Origin: Bacteroidales bacterium
GTDB taxonomy: Bacteria; Bacteroidota; Bacteroidia; Bacteroidales; UBA10428
NCBI GenBank assembly: GCA_016931575.1
Contig: JAFGEO010000088.1
Coordinates: forward strand, 62,001 to 126,000
Reading direction: 5' to 3'
Length of the DNA stretch: 64,000 nt
In this document: piece after piece, positions 28,695 through 38,237 of the stretch
Position numbering within the stretch: position 1 is the stretch's first letter
Layout: the number at the start of each line of letters is the position of its first letter
Position numbers and translations under genes: made by a program
Notes under the pieces: generated by a model
What the model was told of the DNA's origin: nothing
The model's database searches: none
The model's input: the letters and a program-made list of their open reading frames with translations, nothing else

Positions 28695-29765
28695 ATGAAA
28701 AAACACAATTTTGCTGCCGGTCCCTCTATCATTCCTGACAGTGTCAAAGAAGTAACTGCCAAGGGAATCCTTGATTTGAATAACATTGGTTTATCCGTCA
28801 TGGAGATCAGTCACCGATCGAAAGATTTTTTGGCGATTATTCAGGGAGCGGAAAACCTTATGCGCGAATTGCTGGCAGTACCGGATTCGCATAAAATTCT
28901 TTTCGTTCATGGCGGGGCTAGCATGAATTTTTGCATGATCCCATACAATTTGCTGCAGACAAAAGCTGCGTATCTTGATACCGGAGCATGGTCGTCGAAG
29001 GCTATAAAAGAAGCAAAAATATTTGGCGAGGTAAATGTTGTTGCATCGTCAAAAGAGGCTACATATAACTACATTCCCAAAGGATATACCATCCCTGCTG
29101 ATGCAGACTATTTCCATATTACCACAAACAATACCATTTACGGCACCGAGATTAAAACGGATATCGATTCACCGGTACCGCTGATTGCCGACGCATCTTC
29201 TGACATTATGAGCCGCCCGATGGACATTTCAAAATATGGAATGGTTTATGGTGGGGCACAGAAAAATGTCGGACCTGCCGGTGTTGCTTTCGTAATCATT
29301 GATGAAAGCCTCCTGGGTAAGGTAGACCGTCCTATCCCTTCAATGCTCGACTACCGCATACATATCAAGGATGAATCCCTGTATAATACTCCTTCCTGTC
29401 TGGCTGTTTATGGCATCCTGAACATGTTGAAGTGGCTCAAAGGAATGGGTGGTGTTGAAGGCATTCATAAGATCAATGTGGAAAAGGCAGGCATGCTTTA
29501 CGATGAGATTGACAGGAACAAACTGTTCAAATCAACTGTTCCTGACGTGAACGACAGGTCCATTATGAACGTGACCTTCATCATGAACGATGACTATAAG
29601 GACAAGGAAGCTGAGTTTCTTGAATATGCTGTTTCCCAGGGAATGGTAGGTATCAAGGGGCACCGTTCAGTTGGTGGGTTCAGGGCTTCTATCTATAATG
29701 CACTGCCCGTGGATAGTGTAAAAGCGCTTATCACTGCCATGAAAGATTTCGAAGCAAAACTCTAA
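28695..29765 (+). CDS. serC: 3-phosphoserine aminotransferase
   Basis: A 356-residue PLP enzyme converting 3-phosphohydroxypyruvate and glutamate to phosphoserine and 2-oxoglutarate. The N-terminus [10 protein letters not shown] and the HGGASMNF segment are typical, and the PLP lysine is Lys190 in [12 protein letters not shown]. The C-terminal [15 protein letters not shown] carries the phosphate-binding arginines. It is the first gene of a serC-serA-DUF1015 cluster (11 and 13 bp gaps) and has a structured leader. Confidence 0.97.
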   Translation: MKKHNFAAGPSIIPDSVKEVTAKGILDLNNIGLSVMEISHRSKDFLAIIQGAENLMRELLAVPDSHKILFVHGGASMNFCMIPYNLLQTKAAYLDTGAWSSKAIKEAKIFGEVNVVASSKEATYNYIPKGYTIPADADYFHITTNNTIYGTEIKTDIDSPVPLIADASSDIMSRPMDISKYGMVYGGAQKNVGPAGVAFVIIDESLLGKVDRPIPSMLDYRIHIKDESLYNTPSCLAVYGILNMLKWLKGMGGVEGIHKINVEKAGMLYDEIDRNKLFKSTVPDVNDRSIMNVTFIMNDDYKDKEAEFLEYAVSQGMVGIKGHRSVGGFRASIYNALPVDSVKALITAMKDFEAKL

Positions 29766-29776
29766 AACCAGCTCAA

Positions 29777-30697
29777 ATGACGAAAATATTATTAGCTACT
29801 GAAAAGCCTTTTGCACCAGCGGCTGTAAAGGGCATACAAACTATTTGTAACGAAGCAGGCTTTGAACTCGTCCTGCTGGAAAAATATGCCGATCAGAGCG
29901 ATTTGGTAAAAGCAGTTTCTGATGCTGATGCTCTCATCATTCGAAGTGATATCGTCGATAAAAAAGTTATTGACGCAGGATCAAAACTGAAAATTGTTGT
30001 CCGTGCCGGTGCCGGTTATGACAACGTAGACCTTGCTGCTGCAAGCGCTAAGGGTGTAGTGGTGATGAACACACCCGGACAAAACTCCAATGCTGTGGCC
30101 GAACTGGGTATCGGAATGATGATCTACCTGAATCGCAAAGGATACAACGGAGCCGCAGGGACTGAACTCCGCGGAAAGAGTTTCGGCCTCCATGCCTACG
30201 GGAACATTGGTAAAATAATGGGCCATATTGGTAAAGGCCTCGGAATGGACATCTATGCACATGATCCCTTCGTTGACCGCATCATTATAGAAAATGATGG
30301 TGTCCGTTGTCAGGAAGATGTTACCGAACTGTATAAGAAATGTCAGTATGTTGCAGTTAACCTGCCGGCAACTGACAAAACCAAAGGATTCATCAACTTC
30401 GACCTGCTTTCCCTGATGCCCAAAGGAGCTACTCTCGTGAATACTGCCAGAAAGGAGATTATTGATGAGGCAGGTCTCCTAAAAATGTTTGAGGAGCGTC
30501 CCGATTTCAGATATATCACCGATGTGGCACCCGACTGCAAAGATACCATTGCCGAAAAGTATGAAGGCAGGTACTTCTGGACACCGAAGAAAATGGGGGC
30601 CCAGACTGCAGAAGCCAATATTAATGCAGGATTAGCTGCTGCCAGACAGATTGTTGGTTTCATAAAGGATGGCGACAGTACATTCAAGGTAAACTAA
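29777..30697 (+). CDS. serA: D-3-phosphoglycerate dehydrogenase, short form with atypical active site
   Basis: A 306-residue D-isomer-specific 2-hydroxyacid dehydrogenase lacking the C-terminal ACT domain of long SerA. The Rossmann loop GNIG is at 142-145 and VRAGAGYDNVD near 74-84. The conserved substrate Arg is Arg225 (NTARKE). At the place of the usual catalytic Glu the sequence is DVAPDCKD (249-256), and the usual TPHxG reads TPKKMG (269-274), so both members of the His-Glu pair appear replaced. Position directly after serC supports the first step of serine synthesis. Lack of the ACT domain suggests no serine feedback. Confidence 0.88.
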   Translation: MTKILLATEKPFAPAAVKGIQTICNEAGFELVLLEKYADQSDLVKAVSDADALIIRSDIVDKKVIDAGSKLKIVVRAGAGYDNVDLAAASAKGVVVMNTPGQNSNAVAELGIGMMIYLNRKGYNGAAGTELRGKSFGLHAYGNIGKIMGHIGKGLGMDIYAHDPFVDRIIIENDGVRCQEDVTELYKKCQYVAVNLPATDKTKGFINFDLLSLMPKGATLVNTARKEIIDEAGLLKMFEERPDFRYITDVAPDCKDTIAEKYEGRYFWTPKKMGAQTAEANINAGLAAARQIVGFIKDGDSTFKVN

Positions 30698-30710
30698 AAA
30701 AATTGATTAA

Positions 30711-31955
30711 ATGGCAGTAATTAAACCTTTCAGGGGATTCAGGCCTGTAAAGGAGCTGGTGCATTTGATTGCATCAAGACCTTATGATGTCTTGAACTCG
30801 GATGAAGCCAGATTGGAAGCCGAAGGAAACCCGCATTCTTTTTTACATGTTGTGAAACCTGAAATCGATCTTCCTCCGGAAACCGATCATTATGCGAATA
30901 TTGTCTATCAGACCGGAAAGAAAAATCTGGATGAGCTGATAACATCAGGGACCATTTTTCAGGATGATTCAGAGGTATATTATATCTACGCGCAGACTAT
31001 GTGGGGGAAAACTCAGTACGGCCTCGTAGGCTGCGCCAGCGTTGAGGATTACCTTAATAACGTAATCCGGAAGCATGAACTCACCCGCCCGGATAAGGAG
31101 GATGATCGAAAGACTCACGTTCGCGTGACGGGTTTCAATGCTGAGCCGGTGTTTTTTGCCTATCCTGATAACTCCACAATTGACTCCATTGTTGCCGATG
31201 TTGTTTCCGGAGAACCTGAGTATAACTTTGAGACTCCCGATGGGGTAAAACACACCCTGTGGATCATTGCTGATGAACAGCAGATCAGGACCATCGAGGA
31301 CACTTTCCGGAATTCGGTTCCCTGCACGTACGTAGCCGATGGCCACCATCGTACAGCTGCCGCAGCTCGTGTGGGTGCTGAGCTGAAAAATGAGAATCCC
31401 GGACATACGGGCAATGAGGATTATAACTTCTTCCTGGCTGTCCACTTTCCGGCAAAGCAGCTGACCATAATCGATTACAATCGCGTAGTCAGGGATCTGA
31501 ATGGTTTGTCTGAGGAGGAATTTGTCCGCGAAATCGAAAAAAACTTCAGGGTTAAGAAAGCCGGGAAGGAAATCGTTAAGCCCTCAAAGCTTCATGAAAT
31601 GACTATGTACCTGAAAGGTGAGTGGTATTTTCTTGAAGCGGATCCTTGCAGCTATAACGATACGGACCCCATTGACTGCCTGGATGTTACGGTATTGTCA
31701 AAAGCCATCCTTGACCCTGTGCTGGATATCAAAGACCTCAGAAAATCAACCCGAATTGATTTTGTGGGGGGTATCCGTGGGCTTGGTGAATTGGTACGTA
31801 GGGTGGACAGCGGTGAAATGGCCGTGGCTTTTGCCCTGTACCCGGTTTCCATGGACCAGTTGATCACTATAGCTGATACCGGGAATATCATGCCCCCAAA
31901 AACTACCTGGTTCGAACCAAAACTTCGTAGCGGGCTGGTATTGCATAAGCTATAG
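30711..31955 (+). CDS. DUF1015 family protein
   Basis: A 414-residue soluble protein that begins with a FRGFRPVKELVHLIASRPYDV segment typical of DUF1015. A conserved ADGHHRTAAA motif has Asp210, His212, His213 and Arg214. A DGHHR motif also occurs in ParB/sulfiredoxin-fold kinases such as SerK and SbnI, so a nucleotide-dependent kinase role is conceivable but unproven. The gene is 13 bp after serA, and the serC-serA-DUF1015 order recurs in Bacteroidota as I recall. No signal peptide or membrane segment. Confidence 0.85.
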   Translation: MAVIKPFRGFRPVKELVHLIASRPYDVLNSDEARLEAEGNPHSFLHVVKPEIDLPPETDHYANIVYQTGKKNLDELITSGTIFQDDSEVYYIYAQTMWGKTQYGLVGCASVEDYLNNVIRKHELTRPDKEDDRKTHVRVTGFNAEPVFFAYPDNSTIDSIVADVVSGEPEYNFETPDGVKHTLWIIADEQQIRTIEDTFRNSVPCTYVADGHHRTAAAARVGAELKNENPGHTGNEDYNFFLAVHFPAKQLTIIDYNRVVRDLNGLSEEEFVREIEKNFRVKKAGKEIVKPSKLHEMTMYLKGEWYFLEADPCSYNDTDPIDCLDVTVLSKAILDPVLDIKDLRKSTRIDFVGGIRGLGELVRRVDSGEMAVAFALYPVSMDQLITIADTGNIMPPKTTWFEPKLRSGLVLHKL

Positions 31956-32031
31956 TATAACCTGATTAATAACTTTACTAAATACTGTGTCAGACGATAG
32001 AATCGTCGGATTTCAGGGATTGATTAATATG

Positions 32032-32058
32032 TTGAAGAACATATTTTTTATATCTTTG
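32032..32058 (+). promoter_or_regulatory. Putative promoter (-33 TTG, -7 TATCTTTG) for pckA
   Basis: TTG at 32032-32034 and TATCTTTG at 32051-32058 are separated by 16 bp, slightly short of the usual spacing. pckA starts 44 nt later. Confidence 0.5.
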
Positions 32059-32102
32059 TGTCCGTTTGTAAAAAATAGTGTAACCATTTAAAAGACATTA
32101 AA

Positions 32103-33710
32103 ATGCTCAAACCACAAGATTTAGAAAAATATGGAATAAAAAATGTATCCGAGGTGGTGCATAATCCTTCGTATGAAACGCTATATAAGGAAGAAATGAA
32201 AGCGGATCTGGAGGGGTTTGAGAAGGGAGTTCTGACTGAGCTGGATGCTGTTAATGTAATGACCGGTGTTTTTACCGGCCGCTCACCAAAGGATAAGTTT
32301 ATTGTAAAAGACGAAGTAACAAAAGATACAATTTGGTGGACAAGCCCAGGTTCTCCAAATGATAATAAACCAACCTCTCCTGAGGTTTGGGAAGATCTTA
32401 AAGAACTGACAACCAAACAGCTTTCAGGGAAACGCTTATTTGTTATGGATACATTCTGCGGTGCTAATCCCGACTCACGCCTAAAGGTTCGTTTCATTAT
32501 GGAGGTTGCATGGCAGGCACACTTTGTGAAAAATATGTTCATTCGCCCTACTGAGGAAGAACTGCTAAAGTACGGAGAACCGGATTTTGTTTCATTGAAT
32601 GGTTCAAAGACAACGAACCCCAGGTGGAAAGAGCATGGATTGCACTCAGAAGTATATACCGTGTTCAATCTAAAAGAAAAAATGCATGTTGTGGGTGGCA
32701 GCTGGTATGGTGGTGAGATGAAAAAAGGTCTTTTTGCCATGATGAACTATTACCTTCCACTCCGCGGAATGGCTTCCATGCATTGCTCAGCAAACGTAGG
32801 AAATGATGGTGATGTTGCCGTATTCTTTGGATTATCCGGTACCGGGAAGACTACCCTTTCAACTGATCCTAAACGGCAACTGATTGGCGATGATGAGCAT
32901 GGTTGGGACGATGACGGCATCTTTAATTTCGAAGGAGGTTGTTATGCCAAAACAATCAACCTGGATCCGGAATCAGAACCCGATATTTACAACGCCATCA
33001 GAAGGGATGCCCTCCTGGAAAATGTAACAGTCGATGAAAATGGAAAAATTGATTTTTCAGACGGCAGTGTTACCGAAAACACCAGGGTCTCATACCCGAT
33101 CTATCATATCGAAAATATCGTCAAGCCAGTGTCAAAAGCCGGACATGCTTCTAAAGTGATCTTCCTGACTGCAGATGCTTTTGGCGTTATGCCTCCGGTT
33201 TCCAAACTGACACCTGAGCAAACAAAATACCACTTCCTTTCAGGTTTTACTGCTAAACTTGCCGGAACTGAGCTCGGAGTGACTTCCCCTCAGCCAACAT
33301 TTTCTGCCTGTTTTGGCGCTGCCTTCCTTTCATTGCACCCAACCAAATACGGTGAAGAACTGGTGAAGAAAATGGAAGAGCATGGTGCTACCGCATACCT
33401 GGTCAACACCGGATGGAATGGTACAGGTAAAAGAATTTCTATTAAAGATACGCGGGGAATAATTGACAGGATCCTGGATGGTTCTATTGATCAGGCTCCA
33501 ACTAAACAGATCCCGATCTTTAACCTTGTTGTACCGACCGAACTGGAAGATGTGGATACCAAGATCCTTGATCCCAGGAACACATACAGCGATGCATCGG
33601 AATGGGAAGCCAAAGCCAAAGATCTTGCTTCAAGATTTATTAAAAACTTCGAGAAATATACTGACAATGAGGAAGGTAAGGCCCTTGTTGCCGCCGGACC
33701 CCAGATTTAG
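32103..33710 (+). CDS. pckA: Phosphoenolpyruvate carboxykinase (ATP)
   Basis: A 535-residue enzyme interconverting oxaloacetate and PEP with ATP. The P-loop GLSGTGKTT is at 243-251, the second metal-binding kinase motif is [12 protein letters not shown], and the substrate region GRSPKDKF is near 60-67. In fermentative Bacteroidota the enzyme often runs toward oxaloacetate to fix CO2 and feed succinate production; that direction is inferred. It is a single-gene unit with its own promoter motif and a strong terminator 22 bp after the stop. Confidence 0.97.
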   Translation: MLKPQDLEKYGIKNVSEVVHNPSYETLYKEEMKADLEGFEKGVLTELDAVNVMTGVFTGRSPKDKFIVKDEVTKDTIWWTSPGSPNDNKPTSPEVWEDLKELTTKQLSGKRLFVMDTFCGANPDSRLKVRFIMEVAWQAHFVKNMFIRPTEEELLKYGEPDFVSLNGSKTTNPRWKEHGLHSEVYTVFNLKEKMHVVGGSWYGGEMKKGLFAMMNYYLPLRGMASMHCSANVGNDGDVAVFFGLSGTGKTTLSTDPKRQLIGDDEHGWDDDGIFNFEGGCYAKTINLDPESEPDIYNAIRRDALLENVTVDENGKIDFSDGSVTENTRVSYPIYHIENIVKPVSKAGHASKVIFLTADAFGVMPPVSKLTPEQTKYHFLSGFTAKLAGTELGVTSPQPTFSACFGAAFLSLHPTKYGEELVKKMEEHGATAYLVNTGWNGTGKRISIKDTRGIIDRILDGSIDQAPTKQIPIFNLVVPTELEDVDTKILDPRNTYSDASEWEAKAKDLASRFIKNFEKYTDNEEGKALVAAGPQI

Positions 33711-33732
33711 TAATACGGAAAGCTTAAATGAT

Positions 33733-33765
33733 GCGCCTCTAATCTATTGAATTAGAGGCGCTTTT
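33733..33765 (+). terminator. Rho-independent terminator after pckA
   Basis: GCGCCTCTAAT and ATTAGAGGCGC form a perfect 11-bp stem with a 7-nt loop followed by TTTT. It is the strongest hairpin in the window. Confidence 0.85.
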
Positions 33766-33819
33766 AGATTAACTTTACTTTTAAACAACAATAATTTTTT
33801 ATAATCGTATATTTTCCTA

Positions 33820-33827
33820 TAAATTTG
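33820..33827 (+). promoter_or_regulatory. Putative -7 element for plsY
   Basis: TAAATTTG matches TAnnTTTG, 28 nt before the plsY ATG. Confidence 0.5.
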
Positions 33828-33855
33828 TAACGCTTCAACAATCTGTTCTTTGACT

Positions 33856-34494
33856 ATGTCATTGATATTCAAAGTATTACTTATTATCGCAGCCTACCTG
33901 CTAGGATCAATACCTTCTTCAGTCTGGATTGGAAATAGGTTTTATGGTGTGGACGTGCGTGAACATGGCAGTGGAAATGCCGGATTTACAAATACGGTTC
34001 GTGTTTTAGGATGGCGAGCCGGATTACCTGTGTTCTTTCTGGATATTATGAAAGGATACCTGGCGGTTTCCCTGATCCGTATTTTTGGAGAGTATATCCC
34101 CGGAACTGAAGACTTTGTGAACTTCCAGTTAATACTTGGTGCTTCTGCAGTGCTGGGACATATCTTCCCTGTCTACGTTGGGTTCAAAGGGGGCAAAGGT
34201 GTCGCTACGCTACTGGGTCTTCTGCTGGCCATTCAACCTCAGCCGACATTGATCTGTCTGGGAATTTTTCTGGTTGTTTTCCTCTCCACCCGCTATGTTT
34301 CACTTAGCTCCATGATCGCCGGCATCTCATTTCCGGTTCTTACGATCCTGGTATTTAAAACTACCATTTCATCCATGGTGGTTTTCTCCATGATCGTGTC
34401 CGTAGTGCTGGTTCTGACTCATCAGAAAAACATTGAGCGCCTGCTGAAAAAGGAAGAATCCAGGGCGAAAATATACAGGAGAAGGAACAGGTAA
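33856..34494 (+). CDS. plsY: Acyl-phosphate:glycerol-3-phosphate acyltransferase PlsY
   Basis: A protein of 212 residues from the ATG at 33856; a TTG six bases earlier is less likely. It is an inner-membrane enzyme making lysophosphatidic acid from acyl-phosphate. Motif 1 is LLGSIPSSVWIG, motif 2 is EHGSGNAGFTNTVRVLG (usually GSGNxGATN), and motif 3 is VGFKGGKGVAT. About five membrane helices. It is a single gene between the pckA terminator and a convergent MscS gene. Confidence 0.94.
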   Translation: MSLIFKVLLIIAAYLLGSIPSSVWIGNRFYGVDVREHGSGNAGFTNTVRVLGWRAGLPVFFLDIMKGYLAVSLIRIFGEYIPGTEDFVNFQLILGASAVLGHIFPVYVGFKGGKGVATLLGLLLAIQPQPTLICLGIFLVVFLSTRYVSLSSMIAGISFPVLTILVFKTTISSMVVFSMIVSVVLVLTHQKNIERLLKKEESRAKIYRRRNR

Positions 34495-34634
34495 GTCTCA
34501 ATTTCCGTAGATCAATGCGGATCTAAATCCATTCAGGGTACCTAAGCATATAATACAGTCTGCTGTATGGCATGTCGCATTGGATGGCAGGTGGTTTTGA
34601 AGGATCCGGGTCCCTGATATCACTTTACAGTTTG

Positions 34635-35465
34635 CTATTCCTTAAACAGGTGGACATCCCGCTGCGGGAAAGGTATCTTAATGTTATTTTCCCGAAAGGC
34701 CTTGTCGATCTCGAACCGCAGGTCAGATTTAAGATCTTCTACCCGGAAAGTCTCGGTTGTGAAGAATAGCAGCTGAAAGTCCAGTGAGGAATCCCCGAAA
34801 TCTGTGAACCTGACATTGGGAGGTGGTTTGACAGATACCTGTTGGTGGCTTTCAGCACATTTGAGCAGGACTTTCCGTACCAACTCCACATCGGAACCAT
34901 AGGCTACTCCAACGTTTATTTTAAAGCGGGTCTTTTTTTCAAGATGGGTCCAGTTGATCACAACATCGTTGATGAGCTTCGAGTTGGGTACGATCAGGAT
35001 GATGTTGTCTCTGCTTTCCAGCTTCGAGGTACGCGTGTTGATCTCAACGACCTTTCCAACCTCACCATTCTGTATTTCAACAATGTCGCCAACCTTTAGG
35101 GAACCTTCTATTATGAGCGTAATGCCGGAGATAAAATCCTGGAATATCTGCTGAAGCCCCAATCCCAGTCCTACCAGAAGGGCCGCAGAGCTGGCCAGCA
35201 GCAAGGTAACCCTGATGCCAATGGTATCCAGTGACATGATTACCGCCACGGTCCAAATGATGTATTTAATGATCTGGAAGATTGCCCGGCTTGTACCAAT
35301 ATCCATTTTCCCCCTTTTTTCCTGTCTCCTGAAAAGTCTTTTAATAAGGTACAGCATCAGGGTCACCGAGCCGAAAATGACCACGGTGATGAGGATGTCA
35401 TAGACGGTCAGACTGAAATTTTCGGTATTGATTATTTCATATTCAAGAAATTCTTTTGATGTCAT
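34635..35465 (-). CDS. MscS-type mechanosensitive ion channel
   Basis: A 276-residue small-conductance channel. Three hydrophobic segments occupy about residues 20-125, and the pore helix region ALLVGLGLGLQQIFQDFISG is followed by the beta domain (GDIVEIQNGEVGKVVEINTRTS). The C-terminal cytoplasmic domain ends in PFPQRDVHL, the usual MscS ending. It releases solutes on hypo-osmotic shock. It sits 8 bp downstream of cdaA. c-di-AMP commonly controls potassium and turgor, so the pairing fits an osmotic unit. Confidence 0.92.
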   Translation of the reverse strand: MTSKEFLEYEIINTENFSLTVYDILITVVIFGSVTLMLYLIKRLFRRQEKRGKMDIGTSRAIFQIIKYIIWTVAVIMSLDTIGIRVTLLLASSAALLVGLGLGLQQIFQDFISGITLIIEGSLKVGDIVEIQNGEVGKVVEINTRTSKLESRDNIILIVPNSKLINDVVINWTHLEKKTRFKINVGVAYGSDVELVRKVLLKCAESHQQVSVKPPPNVRFTDFGDSSLDFQLLFFTTETFRVEDLKSDLRFEIDKAFRENNIKIPFPQRDVHLFKE

Positions 35466-35473
35466 GCGGTGTT

Positions 35474-36253
35474 TTATTCAAAATGTTTCTTCAGAAAATG
35501 CCACAGTTCCTGCTCTCCTATGCCGGATATCATTTCACCATTTTCAGCAATCGAAATATCTCCGCGTTCTTCAGAAATGATGATCACAAAGGCGTCTGTG
35601 TTCTCACTGATCCCCAGACCTGCCCGGTGCCTCATACCATACATGGGTGGTAATTCGGTTTTACTGGTGAATGGCATTACACAACGGGCTGCCACCAGGA
35701 TATCATTTTCTATGATCACTGCACCGTCATGCAGGGGGCTGTTTTTGGCAAAAATGCTTTCAATCAGCCGACTGGAAGTTTTGGCACTCAGAATGTCCCC
35801 GGTCTCCGCGTAGATGTCCAGGGAAGTTGACCGGGTGATAACAATCAGGGCCCCGGTGTAGGAATTGGCCAGGCTAACGCAGGCTTTATGAATTGATGCC
35901 ACGCGGACTCTCTCAACAAACCCGACATTGCGTCCAAAAAGGTTTCTAATTGAGAAGTTCTTGTTTAACAGGTATTTTGTGCCAATGAATATCAGGAACC
36001 TTCGGATCTCCTGCTGGAACAGGATGATTATTGCAACTACACCTCCTCCGATTACCGCACCCAGTATGGACGAAAGCAGCTTCATCTTCATCATGTTGAC
36101 AATGACGTACAGAAGCCAGATACTGATGAGGGCAATGAAGATGTTGAAAGCTACAGTACCCCGGATCAGCCGGTAGATCTGATACATCAGAAAAGCTACG
36201 AGGAGGATGTCGACTACATCAATAATCCGGAGTTGTATAAAGGCGCTGATCAT
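35474..36253 (-). CDS. cdaA: Diadenylate cyclase CdaA
   Basis: A 259-residue membrane-bound DAC-domain enzyme making c-di-AMP from two ATP. Three N-terminal membrane helices span about 10-90. The catalytic motifs are Asp176-Gly177-Ala178 (HDGAVII) and Arg208-His209-Arg210 (MRHRAGLG). Length and layout match CdaA (DacA). The downstream MscS gene, 8 bp away, is probably co-transcribed. No CdaR regulator gene is adjacent, unlike in Firmicutes. Confidence 0.95.
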   Translation of the reverse strand: MISAFIQLRIIDVVDILLVAFLMYQIYRLIRGTVAFNIFIALISIWLLYVIVNMMKMKLLSSILGAVIGGGVVAIIILFQQEIRRFLIFIGTKYLLNKNFSIRNLFGRNVGFVERVRVASIHKACVSLANSYTGALIVITRSTSLDIYAETGDILSAKTSSRLIESIFAKNSPLHDGAVIIENDILVAARCVMPFTSKTELPPMYGMRHRAGLGISENTDAFVIIISEERGDISIAENGEMISGIGEQELWHFLKKHFE

Positions 36254-36598
36254 AAAAATTATTTAGGCTGCATTAAAGATAAGCATAAGAATAAAATTCT
36301 GCATGGTTTATTGTGAGGCAAAAACGACAAGTGATAAGTGATTAATGGCTGCGCGCAGCAGATGGGCTGAGTGGCTGGGATTAAGTATAAGTAAATCGTT
36401 TGCTGGTGGCAGAGGCACAATGCTCCTGAAATCTGCAGGTCAGTTTTTGATACTGTGTAAAGAATCAGAAGCTGCTTAGCTTTCGGTTCTAACTGGGTCC
36501 CCGGCTGGCTCAATAAGCGCTTTAGGTTTGAATCCCGGCAATTTTGCTCAGACAACACCCTCAGTTATCAACCTGGTAACTTAAACCCCTAAACCCAT
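36254..36598. other. 345-bp stretch without a supported gene between folP and cdaA
   Basis: A 99-codon frame on the minus strand has an unlikely composition and no family resemblance. The region contains a perfect 12-bp palindrome GCTGCGCGCAGC at 36348-36359. A short tRNA T-arm-like string at 36524-36539 cannot fold into an arm. I see no other feature. Confidence 0.55.
36348..36359. repeat. 12-bp GC-rich palindrome
   Basis: GCTGCGCGCAGC is a perfect palindrome in otherwise moderate-GC intergenic DNA. It could be a repeat remnant or a binding site. Confidence 0.35.
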
Positions 36599-37462
36599 TT
36601 ACTCATTCCGCTTAAGCTCCCAAAATAACCGCACTGTTTCCATCGCTTCCTTTACATCATGCACCCTGAGGATATCTGCACCCATTTCGAGTGCTTTCAT
36701 ATGAAGTGCGGTGGTACCGTTTAGTGCATCCTCTGGCCGGGTGTCCAGCAATCGGTAAATCATTGATTTTCTGCTGAGGCCGACAACCAGGGGCAATTCA
36801 AAGATGTCGAAGGTGTCCAGATGGGCAAGCAGGTGATAGTTCTGTTCCAGGGTTTTGCTGAAGCCGAAGCCAGGGTCTATCAGAAGGTCGTGCACTCCCA
36901 GATCTCGCATCAGGGCCGTGCGTTCTGAAAAATAGCGGATTAGTTCTGCCAGGAGATCCTCGTAGTCTGTTTGCTGCTGCATAGTCTGTGGCGCGCCACG
37001 CAGATGCATCATCAGGTAGGGAACCTGCAATCCGGCTATGGTCTCCGGCATCCGCTCGTCAAGCATACCTGCAGAAATATCGTTGATCATGTCAGCTTCA
37101 AAGTCCTTTACAGCCCTTAAAGCAACACCTGAACGGAAAGTATCCACTGAAATGACAGCCTCTGGAAACGATTTCCTGATCAGCTCCAGAGCCGTGGATA
37201 GTCTCGCGATCTCTTCTTCTTCCGAAACAGAATCAGCACCCGGTCTCGATGAGCAGGCACCAACATCGATGATCGATGCACCTGCTGTTAACATCTCGTT
37301 AACTCTTTTTTTGATAGCATCTCTATTCTGGTACAATCCCCCGTCATAAAAGGAATCCGGCGTGATGTTCAGGATGCCCATAACGCGCGGTTTCGACAAA
37401 TCCATGATTTTTCCGCGAAAGTTCAGCAAGCGTTTTTTTTCAAAAAATGTATCTTTAGCCAT
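36599..37462 (-). CDS. folP: Dihydropteroate synthase
   Basis: A protein of 287 residues from the ATG at 37462. It joins p-aminobenzoate to hydroxymethyldihydropterin diphosphate in folate synthesis. Signatures: MGILNITPDSFYDGG, the DVGACSSRPGAD loop (usually DxGGESTRPG, with Ser for Thr here), DLLIDPGFGFSKT and VGLSRKSMI. The C-terminus ends in the RVHDVKEA motif. A longer frame adds six residues and runs into the promoter region. It is divergent from tmk, with a -7 motif about 30 bp upstream. Confidence 0.95.
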   Translation of the reverse strand: MAKDTFFEKKRLLNFRGKIMDLSKPRVMGILNITPDSFYDGGLYQNRDAIKKRVNEMLTAGASIIDVGACSSRPGADSVSEEEEIARLSTALELIRKSFPEAVISVDTFRSGVALRAVKDFEADMINDISAGMLDERMPETIAGLQVPYLMMHLRGAPQTMQQQTDYEDLLAELIRYFSERTALMRDLGVHDLLIDPGFGFSKTLEQNYHLLAHLDTFDIFELPLVVGLSRKSMIYRLLDTRPEDALNGTTALHMKALEMGADILRVHDVKEAMETVRLFWELKRNE

Positions 37463-37490
37463 GCTTATTACGAACAACAAAATATGCTTT

Positions 37491-37523
37491 CAAAGTTAGT
37501 GATAGCAGTTAATATTGTATCAA
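37491..37523 (-). promoter_or_regulatory. Putative promoter for folP
   Basis: On the minus strand TTG (37523-37521) is followed after 22 bp by TAACTTTG (37498-37491), near the accepted spacing. folP starts 28 nt later. Confidence 0.45.
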
Positions 37524-37546
37524 TTTGATTGTTAACATTATTTCAA

Positions 37547-38236
37547 ATGGGATTCATTGTTCTTGAGGGCCTTGACGGTGCCGGAAAATCAACACAGATC
37601 AGATTTATCGAAGAGTTTCTCGGGGCACACGGTATAAAAACTAAGTTTATTCATTTTCCCAGGACAGATGCACCTTTCTGGGGAGAGCTGGTGAGCCGGT
37701 TTCTTCGGGGAGACCTGGGGGCAATCGATACAGTGAACCCCTATCTCGTGGCACTGATCTATGCTGGGGACAGAAAAGATGCGGCTCAGATGCTCCTGGA
37801 GTGGATGGAACAGGGTTATATGGTTATTGCTGACCGCTACCTTTATTCCAACATCGCATTCCAGTGTGCCAAGGTGGAGAACCCTGAGGACCGGGCTAAA
37901 CTGGCAAAATGGATTAAGGAATATGAGTATGGCTATAATGGCATTCCCGTACCCGATCTGAACATTTTCCTGGATGTTCCCTTTCAGTTTACCGAAAAAA
38001 GCCTGAGTGGAAGGAGACTGGGAAAAGACCGCGACTACCTCGAAGGCGCCACCGACATCCATGAGGCCAGCCTGGATTTCCAGCAGGAAGTGCGAAAGAT
38101 ATACCTTTGGCAGATAGAGGAGAATGTTGATTTTCAGAAAATTGACTGTAGCGACCCCAGGGGAGCCATGCTTCGGCCGGAGGCTATCGCTTCTCAATTA
38201 TCCGAAAAAATCAAGAAAATTATTAAGATCCAGTAA
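37547..38236 (+). CDS. tmk: Thymidylate kinase
   Basis: A protein of 229 residues from the ATG at 37547, whose second residues lead directly into FIVLEGLDGAGKST. The P-loop is at about 8-16. The DRY-like motif IADRYLYSNIAFQ and a LID region (SGRRLGKDRDYLEG) are present. It phosphorylates dTMP to dTDP. Length is slightly above the usual 205-215 residues. The next gene begins one base after the stop, so the two are coupled. Confidence 0.93.
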   Translation: MGFIVLEGLDGAGKSTQIRFIEEFLGAHGIKTKFIHFPRTDAPFWGELVSRFLRGDLGAIDTVNPYLVALIYAGDRKDAAQMLLEWMEQGYMVIADRYLYSNIAFQCAKVENPEDRAKLAKWIKEYEYGYNGIPVPDLNIFLDVPFQFTEKSLSGRRLGKDRDYLEGATDIHEASLDFQQEVRKIYLWQIEENVDFQKIDCSDPRGAMLRPEAIASQLSEKIKKIIKIQ

Positions 38237-38237
38237 T

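Noticed and set aside
36524-36539. tRNA T-arm-like string GGTTTGAATCCCGG
   Set aside because: The flanking bases cannot form the T-stem, and no acceptor, D or anticodon arms surround it.
36259-36558. 99-codon minus-strand frame between folP and cdaA
   Set aside because: Cys/Leu/Gln-rich composition, no start context and no family resemblance.
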